Below the pieces are notes generated by a model. It saw nothing but the letters and a program-made list of their open reading frames with translations, was not told where the DNA came from and made no database searches. The position numbers were made by a program, and so were the translations under genes. From Oceanibaculum indicum P24 (GTDB taxonomy: Bacteria; Pseudomonadota; Alphaproteobacteria; Oceanibaculales; Oceanibaculaceae), in NCBI RefSeq assembly GCF_000299935.1, contig NZ_AMRL01000032.1, positions 1 through 34,622 of the forward strand: a stretch of 34,622 bases of DNA. Reading direction: 5' to 3'. This document shows, one piece after another, positions 24,031 through 32,377 of this stretch. Each line of letters begins with the position of its first letter. Within the stretch, counting starts at the first letter, position 1.

Positions 24031-24732
24031 TTGTTGAAGCGTTTCTACAAGCAGGCCGGCATCGCTTCGGCGGCAGACGGACATCGCGTCACGCTGGACG
24101 GCAAGCCGATCCGGACACCGGCCAAGGCGGAGATGGTATTGCCGACGGCGGCACTGGCCGAGGCAATTGCCGCCGAATGGCAGGCGCAGGCCGAGGAGAT
24201 CAGGCCGGGCGACATGCCGCTGACGCAGCTTGCCGCGACCGCCATCGACCGAGTCTCCAAGGAACGCGCGGCGGTGATCGAGGAACTGGTCGGCTATGCC
24301 GAGACCGACCTGCTCTGCTATCACGCGGAGGAGCCGGAGGATCTGGTGGCCCGGCAGGTGGCGACCTGGCAGCCGCTGCTGGACTGGGCGAACGAGACAT
24401 TCGAGGCGCCGTTCCAGGTGACCGCCGGCATCATGCCGGCGCGCCAGCCGGAACCGGCACTGATCGGTGTGCGCCGGGCGCTGGACACCCTGTCCGACCT
24501 GGAGCTGACAGCGCTGGCCAGCCTCACGGCGTCCTGCGGCTCGCTGATCGTGGCGCTGGCGGTGCGGCATGGCCGGATTTCCGCGGAGGAGGCGTTTTCG
24601 ACCTCGCAGCTCGACGAGACTTTCCAGATCGAGCAATGGGGCGAGGATGAGGAGGCGCGCAAGCGCCGCGCGCTGCTGATGCGCGATATCGAGGCGGCAA
24701 CGCTCTTCCTGTCGCTGTGCCGCCTGAGCTGA
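24031..24732 (+). CDS. ATP12-family F1-ATPase assembly chaperone
   Basis: 233 residues from TTG 24031; TTG 24034 is equally possible. AGGAGAGG lies immediately upstream. LKRFYKQAGI, VTLDGKPIRTPAKAEMVLPT, AIAAEWQAQAEEIRPGDMPL and TQLAATAIDRV are signature ATP12 segments, with DLLCYHAEEPEDLVARQ and QPLLDWANE later. ATP12 binds F1-alpha during ATP synthase assembly in mitochondria and is restricted to alphaproteobacteria among bacteria, so it is a useful taxonomic marker. It follows the AsmA gene by 8 bases. Confidence 0.95.
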   Translation: MLKRFYKQAGIASAADGHRVTLDGKPIRTPAKAEMVLPTAALAEAIAAEWQAQAEEIRPGDMPLTQLAATAIDRVSKERAAVIEELVGYAETDLLCYHAEEPEDLVARQVATWQPLLDWANETFEAPFQVTAGIMPARQPEPALIGVRRALDTLSDLELTALASLTASCGSLIVALAVRHGRISAEEAFSTSQLDETFQIEQWGEDEEARKRRALLMRDIEAATLFLSLCRLS

Positions 24733-24766
24733 ACTGTGAGCTAGACAAGGCCATCCGGGGATAGCC

Positions 24767-25051
24767 ATGCAGGAGCAGGCAGTCAGGCTGTCGATCCAGG
24801 GCCGGGTCCAGGGGGTCTGGTACCGCGCCTGGACGGTGCGCGAGGCGCAGGCGCTGGGCCTGCGCGGCTGGGTGCGCAACCGCCGGGACGGCTCGGTGGA
24901 GGCGGTGCTGGTCGGGCCGGCCTCGGCCGTCGAGGCGATGATCGAAGCCTGCCGGAAGGGCCCGCCTGCCGCCCGCGTGGACGAGGTCATCGTCACCGAG
25001 ACCGCCCCGACCGATGTCGGCACCGGCTTCGAGCAGCTGCCGACGGCATAG
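24767..25051 (+). CDS. acyP: Acylphosphatase
   Basis: 94 residues. RLSIQGRVQGVWYRAWTVRE places the catalytic R20 in the GxVQGVxYR phosphate cradle, and N38 lies in LRGWVRNRRDGSVEAV. It hydrolyses acyl phosphates such as carbamoyl or acetyl phosphate. GGGGAT lies upstream of the ATG. The 34-base gap after the ATP12 gene has no clear promoter, so it may still be in the same transcript. Confidence 0.95.
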   Translation: MQEQAVRLSIQGRVQGVWYRAWTVREAQALGLRGWVRNRRDGSVEAVLVGPASAVEAMIEACRKGPPAARVDEVIVTETAPTDVGTGFEQLPTA

Positions 25052-25058
25052 GAACCGC

Positions 25059-25508
25059 ATGGATATCCAGCCCCTTCTCGCAGCGCCCTCGCAGCGGCTT
25101 TGGCAGGAACGCCAGGCCTGGTTCCAGCGCCGGCTGGATGACGCGCTGGGGGATGAGGATACGGCTATCGGCGCGCCCATACCCATAGGCGCGCAGGCGG
25201 AGGCGCTGCTGATCGACCTGCAGCTTTCCTTCTGCGCCGGCGCCTGGGTGGCCGCCATCATCCTGGCTCAGACCGTGCTGGACGCCGACCTTGCCGACCG
25301 CGAGCTGGCGGGGGAGGAGACGGGGATTGCGCTGAACGATATCCGCTTCGGGCGCGACTATGTGTGGCTGCGCAACCGGCGCAACGATCTGGTGCATGAG
25401 GAAGGGCGGACGGCGCTGACCGTCCGCGACCAGACACAGGACCGCCAGCACCTCGAAGCCGAGGCGCGGCGGGCCGTGGAGCTGTTGTTTAAAGCCCTGA
25501 AGGGGTAA
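25059..25508 (+). CDS. Uncharacterised small helical protein with HEPN-like RNDLVH motif
   Basis: 149 residues from ATG 25059, 7 bases after acyP. Predicted all-helical. R108-N-D-L-V-H113 (VWLRNRRNDLVHEEG) is an exact Rx4H motif, the RNase signature of HEPN domains, located after two helices (SFCAGAWVAAIILAQTVLDA and the 100-107 segment) and before a final helix. Base composition matches the chromosome, unlike the other HEPN-like gene here, so it is probably a resident gene. It has no visible nucleotidyltransferase partner. Function is unknown; the motif could be structural. It converges on the Rid gene at 25518 with a 9-base gap and no terminator hairpin. Confidence 0.75.
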   Translation: MDIQPLLAAPSQRLWQERQAWFQRRLDDALGDEDTAIGAPIPIGAQAEALLIDLQLSFCAGAWVAAIILAQTVLDADLADRELAGEETGIALNDIRFGRDYVWLRNRRNDLVHEEGRTALTVRDQTQDRQHLEAEARRAVELLFKALKG

Positions 25509-25517
25509 CCGGAAGGG

Positions 25518-25985
25518 TTAGGCGAGCTCGAAGATCGCCTCGACCTCGGTCGCCACATTGCGCGGCAGCACATTGGCGCCGACCGCGAAGCGGGCGTGAC
25601 GACCGGCATCACCGAACACCTGAACCATCAGGTCCGACGCGCCGTTGATGACTTCCGGCTGGTCGGTGAAAGAGGCCTCACAGGCCACGAAGCCGCCCAG
25701 CTTCACCACGCGGACGATACGGTCGAGATCGCCGCCAGCGGCCTGGCGGGCCTGGGCGATAAGGTTCAGCGCGCACAGCCGGGCGGACTGCTGGCCCTGC
25801 TCGACGGTGATGTCGGTGCCGACCTTGCCCTTGAACTTGATATCGCCGTTCAGGACCGGGATCTGGCCGGAGACGAAGATCATGTTGCCGCTGACCACAT
25901 AGGGCACGTAGTTGGCCGCAGGTGCTGCGGCGGCAGGCAGTTCGATGCCGAGTTCCTTCAGGCGGGCGTCGATACGTCCGGACAT
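25518..25985 (-). CDS. RidA-family protein retaining the catalytic Arg
   Basis: 155 residues. MSGRIDARLKELGIELPAAA leads into the Rid fold (NMIFVSGQIPVLNGDIKFKG, SARLCALNLIAQARQAAGGD). R132 in HARFAVGANVLPRNVATEVE occupies the catalytic arginine position, so enamine/imine deaminase activity is plausible. It is distinct from the Rid protein at 14193, which has AST there. The extended N-terminus is typical of a common alphaproteobacterial subgroup. GAGGA precedes the ATG. It lies 51 bases downstream of the DUF2062 gene on the same strand. Confidence 0.9.
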   Translation of the reverse strand: MSGRIDARLKELGIELPAAAAPAANYVPYVVSGNMIFVSGQIPVLNGDIKFKGKVGTDITVEQGQQSARLCALNLIAQARQAAGGDLDRIVRVVKLGGFVACEASFTDQPEVINGASDLMVQVFGDAGRHARFAVGANVLPRNVATEVEAIFELA

Positions 25986-26036
25986 GGCAAATCCTCGTTC
26001 GTTTCTGTCTTCAGGAATCAGTGGCGACGGCTGCCG

Positions 26037-26657
26037 TCACTGTTCGTTGCGAAGGGCACCATAATCCCTCTGGCCGCGGGCTTCCAGCGTGCTGGCGACG
26101 GTCTGCTTCACCGCGTCCAGCCGCAGCTTGCGGCGCTGTGCCTGCCGTTCCTTCTTTGCCGCACGGTGGCGGACAACGAAGATCAGCGACAGCTTGTAGC
26201 CGACCAGGCCGAAAAAGATCACATAGGGGATGCAGCCGACCAGCATCGACTGGCCCCAGCTTGTCATCATGTCGGCGAAGCCCAGCACCGAATCCCACCA
26301 GCTGGTCGCCGTTGCGGCGGCTTCACTCTCATACTGCTGGGCGAACTGGTCATAGCCGGTGTTGTGCCCGTCGCGGCCGAGCAGGAATTCACCGGTCACA
26401 TAGAACAGGTAATAGGACGGCACCAGCGTTGCCACATTGGTGATCCAGGTCCAGGCCGCCGAGACGATCAGGCTGAACTCCCACTTGAAGCGGCGGGCGA
26501 TCAGCCAGGTCAGGAAGACGGTGAACATCTGCGCGCCGACCAGCGGCGTGAAGGCCCAGGCAAGACCGACGCCGACCGCGCGCGCGGTATATTCCGGCGG
26601 GTGCTGAGAACCGACGCGCTTCATCGGCACGACGAGCTTCATGCGCGCCGTCCGCAT
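26037..26657 (-). CDS. DUF2062 membrane protein
   Basis: About 206 residues from ATG 26657. The hallmark is a basic N-terminus, then PEYTARAVGVGLAWAFTPLV, GAQMFTVFLTWLIARRFKWE and several hydrophobic segments (about 40-60, 76-98, 140-165). The C-terminus is basic (VVRHRAAKKERQAQRRKLRL). DUF2062 proteins are inner-membrane proteins of unknown function. The start is uncertain: 26657 lacks a clear ribosome site, 26642 is an alternative, and the frame stays open upstream to 26897, where a basic WRRVLAKGRKQGWL stretch could belong to the protein if a non-ATG start is used. It is probably followed by the Rid gene in one transcript. Confidence 0.8.
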   Translation of the reverse strand: MRTARMKLVVPMKRVGSQHPPEYTARAVGVGLAWAFTPLVGAQMFTVFLTWLIARRFKWEFSLIVSAAWTWITNVATLVPSYYLFYVTGEFLLGRDGHNTGYDQFAQQYESEAAATATSWWDSVLGFADMMTSWGQSMLVGCIPYVIFFGLVGYKLSLIFVVRHRAAKKERQAQRRKLRLDAVKQTVASTLEARGQRDYGALRNEQ

Positions 26658-26958
26658 AAATCGGGTCAACCAGCCCTGTTTGCGTCCCTTGGCCAGGACA
26701 CGCCTCCATACCCCAGTTCGGGAAGGGTTTGCTTCGGTTCCTGCTTCTAAAATAGGGGAAGCATGGCCCCGCGCAATGGCGGATTCGGATGCTGCTGCGC
26801 AATATAATTCCGTTATGCGGAAAATGGCTTGAAAATCAAATCGCTGCGAAAAAAGCCGGGCAACGAAAAAGGGGGCCGCCATTCTGGCGGCCCCCATCCA
26901 GTGACGACAGAGGAGGCAATAAGGGGCTGCTGCGTCGCCGGAAATTCGTCCCCGCGCC
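26658..26958. other. Intergenic region between nrdJ and the DUF2062 gene
   Basis: 301 bases. It contains the nrdJ terminator at 26866-26895 and, nearer the DUF2062 gene, an A/T-rich stretch (about 26801-26860) with TATATT on the minus strand that could be a -10 box without a good -35. The N-terminal part of the DUF2062 protein may extend into its left third. No other gene is supported. Confidence 0.5.
26866..26895 (-). terminator. Rho-independent terminator of nrdJ
   Basis: An 11-bp perfect stem GGGGGCCGCCA / TGGCGGCCCCC with a TTC loop. On the minus strand it is followed by TTTTT (26866-26870). It lies 64 bases after the nrdJ stop and separates that gene from the DUF2062-Rid pair. Confidence 0.92.
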
Positions 26959-29900
26959 TTACGAGCAGCCGGTGGTGCCGCCGCAGGTGTCGCACTTCAG
27001 GCAGGTGCCGTTACGCACCAGCGTGAAGTTGCCGCATTCCGGGCAGCTGTCGCCTTCATAGCCCTTCATGCGCGCCTCGCGGATCTTGTCGAACTTCGCG
27101 TCCACCGCCTCGATCACCTCCTGGCTGACCGACACCGCCGCCGTGGTTCGCGTGGTGGTCGTGGCGAGGCCGTGATCGTGCCCGTGATGTCCATGGTCAT
27201 GGCCGTGGGCGTGATAGCCGTTGGTGCCGTTGGCCTTGGCGGTTTCCGTCAGGCCGCCGGTGAAGACGACGAGGTTGTTGCGCACGAAACCGCGGCTGGT
27301 CACCCGCTCGACGGCGGCAAGCGCCTCGTCCTCGGCGCGGGTCGCATCGCCGGTGCCGCGCCCCACCGTATCCGGCGCCAGGTCGGCCGGTTCGGCATGG
27401 GCAAGGTCGGTGCGGCTCAGATAGCTGACCGCCAGTTCCCGGAAGATATAGTCCAGGATGGAGGTCGCCATCTTGATCGCGTCATTGCCCTCGACCATGC
27501 CCGACGGCTCGAACCGGGTGAAGGTGAAGGCATCGACATATTCGTCCAGCGGCACGCCGTACTGCAGGCCGATGGAGATGGCGATGGCGAAATTGTTCAT
27601 CAGCGAGCGAAAGGCGGCGCCTTCCTTGTGCATGTCGATGAACACCTCGCCGAGGCGGCCATCCTCGTACTCGCCGGTGCGCAGATAGACCTTGTGGCCG
27701 CCGACGATGGCCTTCTGGGTATAGCCCTTGCGCCGGCCCGGCAGCTTCTCGCGGTTGATGACCCGCTCGACGATGCGCTCGACGATCTTCTCGGCGATGA
27801 CCGGTGCGCGCGCGGCGGCCGGTTGCTCGACAATCTCTTCGAACTCCTCAAGGTCCTCGGCGTCCAGCAGGGCGGCCGAGAGCGGCTGCGACAGCTTGGA
27901 GCCGTCGCGGTACAGCGCGTTCGCCTTGATGCCCAGCTTCCAGGACAGCAGATAGGCCTCGGCGCAATCCTCGACCGTCGCCGCATTCGGCATGTTGATG
28001 GTCTTGGAGATGGCGCCGGAGATGAAGGGCTGTGCCGCCGCCATCATGCGGATGTGGCTCTCCACCGACAGGAAGCGCTTGCCGATGCGGCCGCACGGGT
28101 TGGCGCAGTCGAACACCGGCAGGTGTTCGTCCTTCAGGCCGGGCGCGCCCTCCAGCGTCATGGCGCCGCTGCAGTAGGTGTTGGCGGCCTCGATGTCGGC
28201 CTTGGAGAAGCCCAGACCCGCCAGCATGTCGAAATTCATGTCGTCGAGCTGCGCCTGGGCGAAGCCCAGCACGTCGCGGCAGAATTCCTCGCCGAAGGTC
28301 CATTTGTTGAACACGAACTTGATGTCGAAGGCGCTGGCGAGGCTCGCCTCCAGCTTTTCCAGCGCCTCTTCGGTGAAGCCCTTGGCCTTCAGCTTCGCAT
28401 GGTCCACGCCAGGGGCGTTCTTCAGGCTCTGATGGCCAACGGCGTAGCGCACGATCTTCTCGATCGTGGCTTCGTCATAGCCCAGCACCTTCAGCGCCTG
28501 CGGCACCATGCGGTTGATGATCTTGAAGTAGCCGCCGCCGGCCAGCTTCTTGAACTTCACCAGCGCGAAATCGGGCTCGATGCCGGTGGTGTCGCAATCC
28601 ATGACCAGGCCGATGGTGCCGGTCGGCGCGATGACCGAGGTCTGCGCGTTGCGGTAGCCATGCGCCTCGCCCAGCGCCAGCGCGTCGTCCCAGGCCAGCT
28701 TTGCCGCGCGGACCAGCGCCTGGTCCGGGCAGTTGGCGGCATCCAGTGGGACCGGCGTCACTTCCAGCGCCTCATAGCCTTCGGTGGCGCTGTGCGCGGC
28801 CAGCCGGTGGTTGCGGATGACACGCAGCATGTGCGCGGCGTTCTTCTTGTAGCCGGGGAAGGCGCCCAGCTCCTGCGCCATCTCGGCGGAGGTGGCATAG
28901 GCACGGCCGGTCATCACCGCGGTCAGCGCGGCGCACAGCGCGCGGCCCTTGTCGCTGTCATAGCCGAGGCCCATGGACATCAGCAGGCCGCCGATATTGG
29001 CGTAGCCGAGGCCCAGCGTGCGGTACTCGTAGGACAGCTTGGCGATTTCCTTGGACGGGAACTGCGCCATCAGCACGGAGACTTCCAGCGTCAGCGTCCA
29101 CAGCCGTACTGCATGCTCGTAGCCGGCGATATCGAACCCACCATCCGCCTTACGGAAGGTCATCAGGTTCAGCGACGCCAGGTTGCAGGCCGTGTCGTCC
29201 AGGAACATGTATTCCGAGCACGGGTTGGAGGCGTTGATGCGCCCGCCTTCCGGGCAGGTATGCCACTCGTTGATCGTGCTGTCGTACTGGATGCCAGGAT
29301 CGGCGCAGGCCCAGGCGGCATAGCTGATGCGGTCCATCAGCTCCTTCGCCTTCAGCCGCTTGTGCAGCTTGCCGTCGGTGCGGCGCACCAGATCCCAGTC
29401 GCCGTCGGTCTCGACAGCGCGCAGGAATTCGTTGGTCAGGCGCACGGAATTGTTCGAGTTCTGGCCGGAGACGGTCAGATAGGCCTCGGAATCCCAGTCC
29501 GTGTCATAGGTGCGGAACTCCATGGCGGTGAAGCCCTGGCGCGCGAACTGGATGGTGCGCTGGATCATGTTCTCGGCGACCAGCGCGCTGCGCGCCTCGA
29601 AGATCGCCTTCTTCAGAACGCGGTTCTGCTTCGGATCGAAGCGCGAATCGTCGTCACCTTCCTGACAGGCAGCCATGACGGCGGTCAGGTGCTTCTGGTT
29701 GATCTTGGAGCCGGTCACCAGCGAGGCGACCTTCTGCTCCTCATTCACCTTCCAGTCGATATAGGCCTCGATATCGGGATGGTCGATATCGACCGTCACC
29801 ATCTTGGCGGCGCGCCGCGTGGTACCGCCGGACTTGATGGCGCCCGCCGCGCGGTCGCCGATCTTCAGGAAGCTCATCAGGCCGGACGACTTGCCGCCGC

Positions 29901-30639
29901 CGGACAGCCGCTCGCCCTCGCCGCGCAGCTTCGAGAAGTTGGTGCCAGTGCCGGAGCCGTATTTGAACAGCCGGGCCTCGCGGACCCACAGATCCATGAT
30001 GCCGCCGTCATTCACCAGATCGTCGCCGACCGACTGGATAAAGCAGGCATGCGGCTGCGGATGTTCGTAGGCGGAGTTGGACTTCACCAGCTTGCCGGAC
30101 TTGAAGTCCACATAGTGGTGGCCCTGCGCCGGGCCGTCGATGCCATAGGCCCAGTGCAGGCCGGTGTTGAACCATTGCGGGGAGTTCGGCGCCGCCATCT
30201 GGGCCGCCAGCATGAAGCGCATCTCGTCGAAGTAGGCGCGGGCGTCCTCTTCCGCATCGAAATAGCCGCCCTTCCAGCCCCAGTAGGTCCAGGTACCGGC
30301 CAGCCGGTCGAACACCTGCTTGGCGCTCTCCTCATGCGTGGTGCGGTCCTCGGGCGCCAGCGTGTCCAGCTTCTTGGCGTCCGGCGCCTTGCGCCACAGC
30401 CAGTCGGGAACGTCCTTTTCCACCACCGGGGTCAGCGCCACCGGTACGCCGGCCTTGCGGAAATATTTCTGCGCCAGGATATCGCAGGCGACCTGCGACC
30501 AGCTCTCCGGCACCTCGATATCCTTCAGCTGGAAGACGATGGAGCCATCCGGATTGCGGATTTCGCTGGTCGTCCTGCGGAAGGAAAGCGCGGCATAGGC
30601 ATCCTTGCCGGCCTCGGTGAAGCGACGTTCGATCTTCAT
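26959..30639 (-). CDS. nrdJ: Adenosylcobalamin-dependent (class II) ribonucleotide reductase
   Basis: 1226 residues from ATG 30639, preceded by GAGGGGAAC. The radical site is N472-P-C474-S-E476, within [32 protein letters not shown] supplies an upstream redox Cys, and the C-terminus carries CPEC, CLKC and a terminal CGGTTGCS pair expected for zinc binding and thiol exchange. It reduces ribonucleotides to deoxyribonucleotides using B12, with or without oxygen. Between the catalytic body and the zinc tail there is a His-rich stretch (residues 1143-1156, 8 His in 14). The in-frame extension to 30843 is rejected for lack of a ribosome site and non-conserved sequence. It has its own terminator. 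No recognisable B12 riboswitch is seen in the leader. Confidence 0.97.
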   Translation of the reverse strand: MKIERRFTEAGKDAYAALSFRRTTSEIRNPDGSIVFQLKDIEVPESWSQVACDILAQKYFRKAGVPVALTPVVEKDVPDWLWRKAPDAKKLDTLAPEDRTTHEESAKQVFDRLAGTWTYWGWKGGYFDAEEDARAYFDEMRFMLAAQMAAPNSPQWFNTGLHWAYGIDGPAQGHHYVDFKSGKLVKSNSAYEHPQPHACFIQSVGDDLVNDGGIMDLWVREARLFKYGSGTGTNFSKLRGEGERLSGGGKSSGLMSFLKIGDRAAGAIKSGGTTRRAAKMVTVDIDHPDIEAYIDWKVNEEQKVASLVTGSKINQKHLTAVMAACQEGDDDSRFDPKQNRVLKKAIFEARSALVAENMIQRTIQFARQGFTAMEFRTYDTDWDSEAYLTVSGQNSNNSVRLTNEFLRAVETDGDWDLVRRTDGKLHKRLKAKELMDRISYAAWACADPGIQYDSTINEWHTCPEGGRINASNPCSEYMFLDDTACNLASLNLMTFRKADGGFDIAGYEHAVRLWTLTLEVSVLMAQFPSKEIAKLSYEYRTLGLGYANIGGLLMSMGLGYDSDKGRALCAALTAVMTGRAYATSAEMAQELGAFPGYKKNAAHMLRVIRNHRLAAHSATEGYEALEVTPVPLDAANCPDQALVRAAKLAWDDALALGEAHGYRNAQTSVIAPTGTIGLVMDCDTTGIEPDFALVKFKKLAGGGYFKIINRMVPQALKVLGYDEATIEKIVRYAVGHQSLKNAPGVDHAKLKAKGFTEEALEKLEASLASAFDIKFVFNKWTFGEEFCRDVLGFAQAQLDDMNFDMLAGLGFSKADIEAANTYCSGAMTLEGAPGLKDEHLPVFDCANPCGRIGKRFLSVESHIRMMAAAQPFISGAISKTINMPNAATVEDCAEAYLLSWKLGIKANALYRDGSKLSQPLSAALLDAEDLEEFEEIVEQPAAARAPVIAEKIVERIVERVINREKLPGRRKGYTQKAIVGGHKVYLRTGEYEDGRLGEVFIDMHKEGAAFRSLMNNFAIAISIGLQYGVPLDEYVDAFTFTRFEPSGMVEGNDAIKMATSILDYIFRELAVSYLSRTDLAHAEPADLAPDTVGRGTGDATRAEDEALAAVERVTSRGFVRNNLVVFTGGLTETAKANGTNGYHAHGHDHGHHGHDHGLATTTTRTTAAVSVSQEVIEAVDAKFDKIREARMKGYEGDSCPECGNFTLVRNGTCLKCDTCGGTTGCS

Positions 30640-30982
30640 AATGTTCCCCTCGGTCCCCTCGGCACCCGCAGCGTCTCTCCGTGCCTGGATACGCTGCTGG
30701 TCCGTATGATCTGTCGTCCTGAATGGCGACCGACGGTTTCGATCGCCTCGTCGCCGGATGCGAGGCACCCTATATCTAGCGGCGGAGAACAAGTGTGCCA
30801 CAAGCGCTGGCGTGTTCAACTGCATTTTGTATGTTGACAGCAATTAACCACATCAGCTGGTTTCGCGTGATGGCAGGACTGGCGGATTATCGCCCCCTGC
30901 AGCGCCCGCCGGGCTGGACGGATGGCCGCGAGGGTGCAATATTCCGGGCACTTCGTTGCCTGCATGAAGGACGGACCAGATC
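30640..30982. promoter_or_regulatory. Divergent nrdJ / NDUFA12 regulatory region
   Basis: 343 bases with no supported gene. It must hold promoters in both directions. An AT-richer core lies at 30765-30860, including a TTGACA (30834-30839, plus strand) without a good -10 at 17 bases, and a TAGATA on the minus strand inside the NrdR-like site. The nrdJ leader from there to the ATG is about 125 bases. Confidence 0.55.
30767..30782. promoter_or_regulatory. Possible NrdR box upstream of nrdJ
   Basis: ACCCTATATCTAGCGG matches 12 of 16 positions of the NrdR-box consensus form ACACTATATATAGTGT. NrdR represses ribonucleotide reductase genes and normally binds two boxes about three helical turns apart. 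I could not find a convincing second box, so this is tentative. Confidence 0.3.
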
Positions 30983-31342
30983 ATGGCGGATATCGGCACC
31001 CGCTTGTACACGTGGCTGAACGGCGAAAAGGTCGGCGAGGACCAGTTCGGCAACCTGTATTATCGCGGCAAGAAGGCGGCCAACGGCCAGCGCGACAAGC
31101 GCTGGGTGGTCTATAAGGGCGAGCCGGAGGCCTCCAAGGTGCCGCCGGCCTGGCATGCCTGGCTGCATTACACGACCGATATCCTGCCGACCGGCGCTGA
31201 ACAGATGGCGAAGCCGTGGCAGAAGGAACATCTGCCGAATCTGAGCGGCACCGACCTCGCCTACCGTCCGCCCGGCCATGTGCTGAGCGGTGGCAAGCGT
31301 GACAAGGCCACGGGCGACTACGAGGCCTGGCGCCCGGAATGA
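30983..31342 (+). CDS. NDUFA12-family complex I accessory subunit
   Basis: 119 residues. IGTRLYTWLNGEKVGEDQFG, NLYYRGKK, RWVVYKGEPEASKVPPAWHA and WLHYTTDILP are the core of the NDUFA12/B17.2 family. This is a small peripheral subunit of respiratory complex I found in mitochondria and alphaproteobacteria. It is soluble, with no signal peptide. An AAGGACGGA lies upstream of the ATG with long spacing. It is followed by mlaD (46-base gap), a conserved alphaproteobacterial order. Confidence 0.95.
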   Translation: MADIGTRLYTWLNGEKVGEDQFGNLYYRGKKAANGQRDKRWVVYKGEPEASKVPPAWHAWLHYTTDILPTGAEQMAKPWQKEHLPNLSGTDLAYRPPGHVLSGGKRDKATGDYEAWRPE

Positions 31343-31388
31343 GGGCTTCGGACATTAAGATAGCGGGCAATACAGCGGGAGCGCGGCG

Positions 31389-31919
31389 ATGCATCGCAGC
31401 CTGATCGAGACGGTGATGGGCGCCGTCGTGCTGGTGGTTGCCGGCCTGTTCGTCGTTTTCGCCTTTTCCGCGGCCGATCTGCGGGCGGTCGGCGGCTATA
31501 TGGTCACGGCCTCCTTCGAGCAGACGACCGGCCTCAATGTCGGGTCGGATGTGCGCATCAGTGGCATCAAGGTCGGGTCGGTGGTGAGCCAGCAGCTCGA
31601 CCCCGAGACTTACCTCGCGCGCATCACGCTCAGCATCGACACGGCGGTGAAGCTGCCGCGCGACACCATCGCCAAGGTGGCGTCGGAAGGGCTGCTGGGC
31701 GGCAGCTACATGCAGCTTATCCCCGGTGGCGACGACCAGATGATCGAGGCGGGCGGCCGCATCGCCTATACCCAGTCCTCCGTCGATCTGATGGATCTGC
31801 TGGGCCGCTTCGTCTTCACCGCCGCCGAGAGCCAGGGCAGCAACCAGTCCGGTGGCGATCAGTCTGGCGGCAACCAGTCCGGAGGCAACACGCCCGTTCC
31901 CACCGCGCCGCTGAAATAG
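31389..31919 (+). CDS. mlaD: MlaD-like MCE-domain lipid transport protein
   Basis: 176 residues. An N-terminal anchor (about 9-28, VMGAVVLVVAGLFVVFAFSA) is followed by one MCE domain: GYMVTASFEQTTGLNVGSDV, RISGIKVGSV, then KVASEGLLGGSYMQLIPGG. MlaD forms the periplasmic hexamer that passes phospholipids between the MlaFE transporter and MlaC. The mlaE/F/C genes are not in the window, so they must be elsewhere. The tail contains three QSGG repeats. GGGAG precedes the ATG. It lies between NDUFA12 and DUF2155 and is likely co-transcribed. Confidence 0.9.
   Translation: MHRSLIETVMGAVVLVVAGLFVVFAFSAADLRAVGGYMVTASFEQTTGLNVGSDVRISGIKVGSVVSQQLDPETYLARITLSIDTAVKLPRDTIAKVASEGLLGGSYMQLIPGGDDQMIEAGGRIAYTQSSVDLMDLLGRFVFTAAESQGSNQSGGDQSGGNQSGGNTPVPTAPLK
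31842..31886 (+). repeat. Three 15-bp tandem repeats in the mlaD tail
   Basis: Three copies of a 15-base unit encode NQSGG, DQSGG and NQSGG. The units differ at a few third positions. The encoded stretch is a flexible, uncharged linker after the MCE domain and is likely to vary in copy number between strains. Confidence 0.7.
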
Positions 31920-31954
31920 CGGAACCGGCGGTCCACGGCATCGTTATCCAGCGC

Positions 31955-32377
31955 ATGTCCAACCCACTTCTGTCCTCTCTTCGCCGCCATTCCCTGCCTG
32001 CCCTGCTGGTCATGGCAGGGGGGCTGTGCCTCATGTCAGTGTCGGCGGCGGCGCAGGACCGGCCGACCTTCACCCCCTATCCGGTGGCGGTGCTGCAGGG
32101 GCTGGACAAGATCACCGCGCGGATATCCACCTTCGAGGCGCCGGTCGAGCAGCCTGTCGTCTTCGGCTCATTGGAGATCATGGTGCGGACCTGCCAGAAG
32201 CGTCCGCCGGAGGAACCGCCGGAGAGTGCCGCCTTCCTGGAGATCACCGAACAGAAGCCGGGCGAGGCGGCGAGCCGTCTGTTCACCGGCTGGATGTTCG
32301 CCTCAAGCCCGGCGCTGAACGGGTTGCAGCACCCGGTCTATGACGTCTGGCTGCTGGACTGCAAGAGGGCTGAATAG
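31955..32377 (+). CDS. DUF2155 exported protein
   Basis: 140 residues with a signal peptide (basic SLRRH, hydrophobic LPALLVMAGGLCLMSVS, likely cleavage after A33 in AAAQD). The mature part VAVLQGLDKITARISTFEAP, FGSLEIMVRTCQKRPPEEPP and FTGWMFASSPALNGLQHPVY with DVWLLDC is the DUF2155 core with two cysteines that may form a disulfide. It is periplasmic by inference and its function is unknown. It is regularly found beside mlaD and aat in alphaproteobacteria. There is no obvious ribosome site before ATG 31955. The last 40 bases overlap the end of aat on the other strand. Confidence 0.9.
   Translation: MSNPLLSSLRRHSLPALLVMAGGLCLMSVSAAAQDRPTFTPYPVAVLQGLDKITARISTFEAPVEQPVVFGSLEIMVRTCQKRPPEEPPESAAFLEITEQKPGEAASRLFTGWMFASSPALNGLQHPVYDVWLLDCKRAE

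Noticed and set aside
30640-30800. B12 riboswitch upstream of nrdJ
   Set aside because: I looked for a B12 box (GCCACTG-like) and surrounding paired elements on the minus strand and found none.
27172-30837. 1221-codon open frame opposite nrdJ
   Set aside because: It is the antisense shadow of a GC-rich gene with strong third-position bias. The translation is Arg/Gly/Ala/Val-rich with no domain, whereas nrdJ is unmistakable.
30640-30843. N-terminal extension of NrdJ
   Set aside because: A good ribosome site precedes ATG 30639, and the extension looks non-coding.
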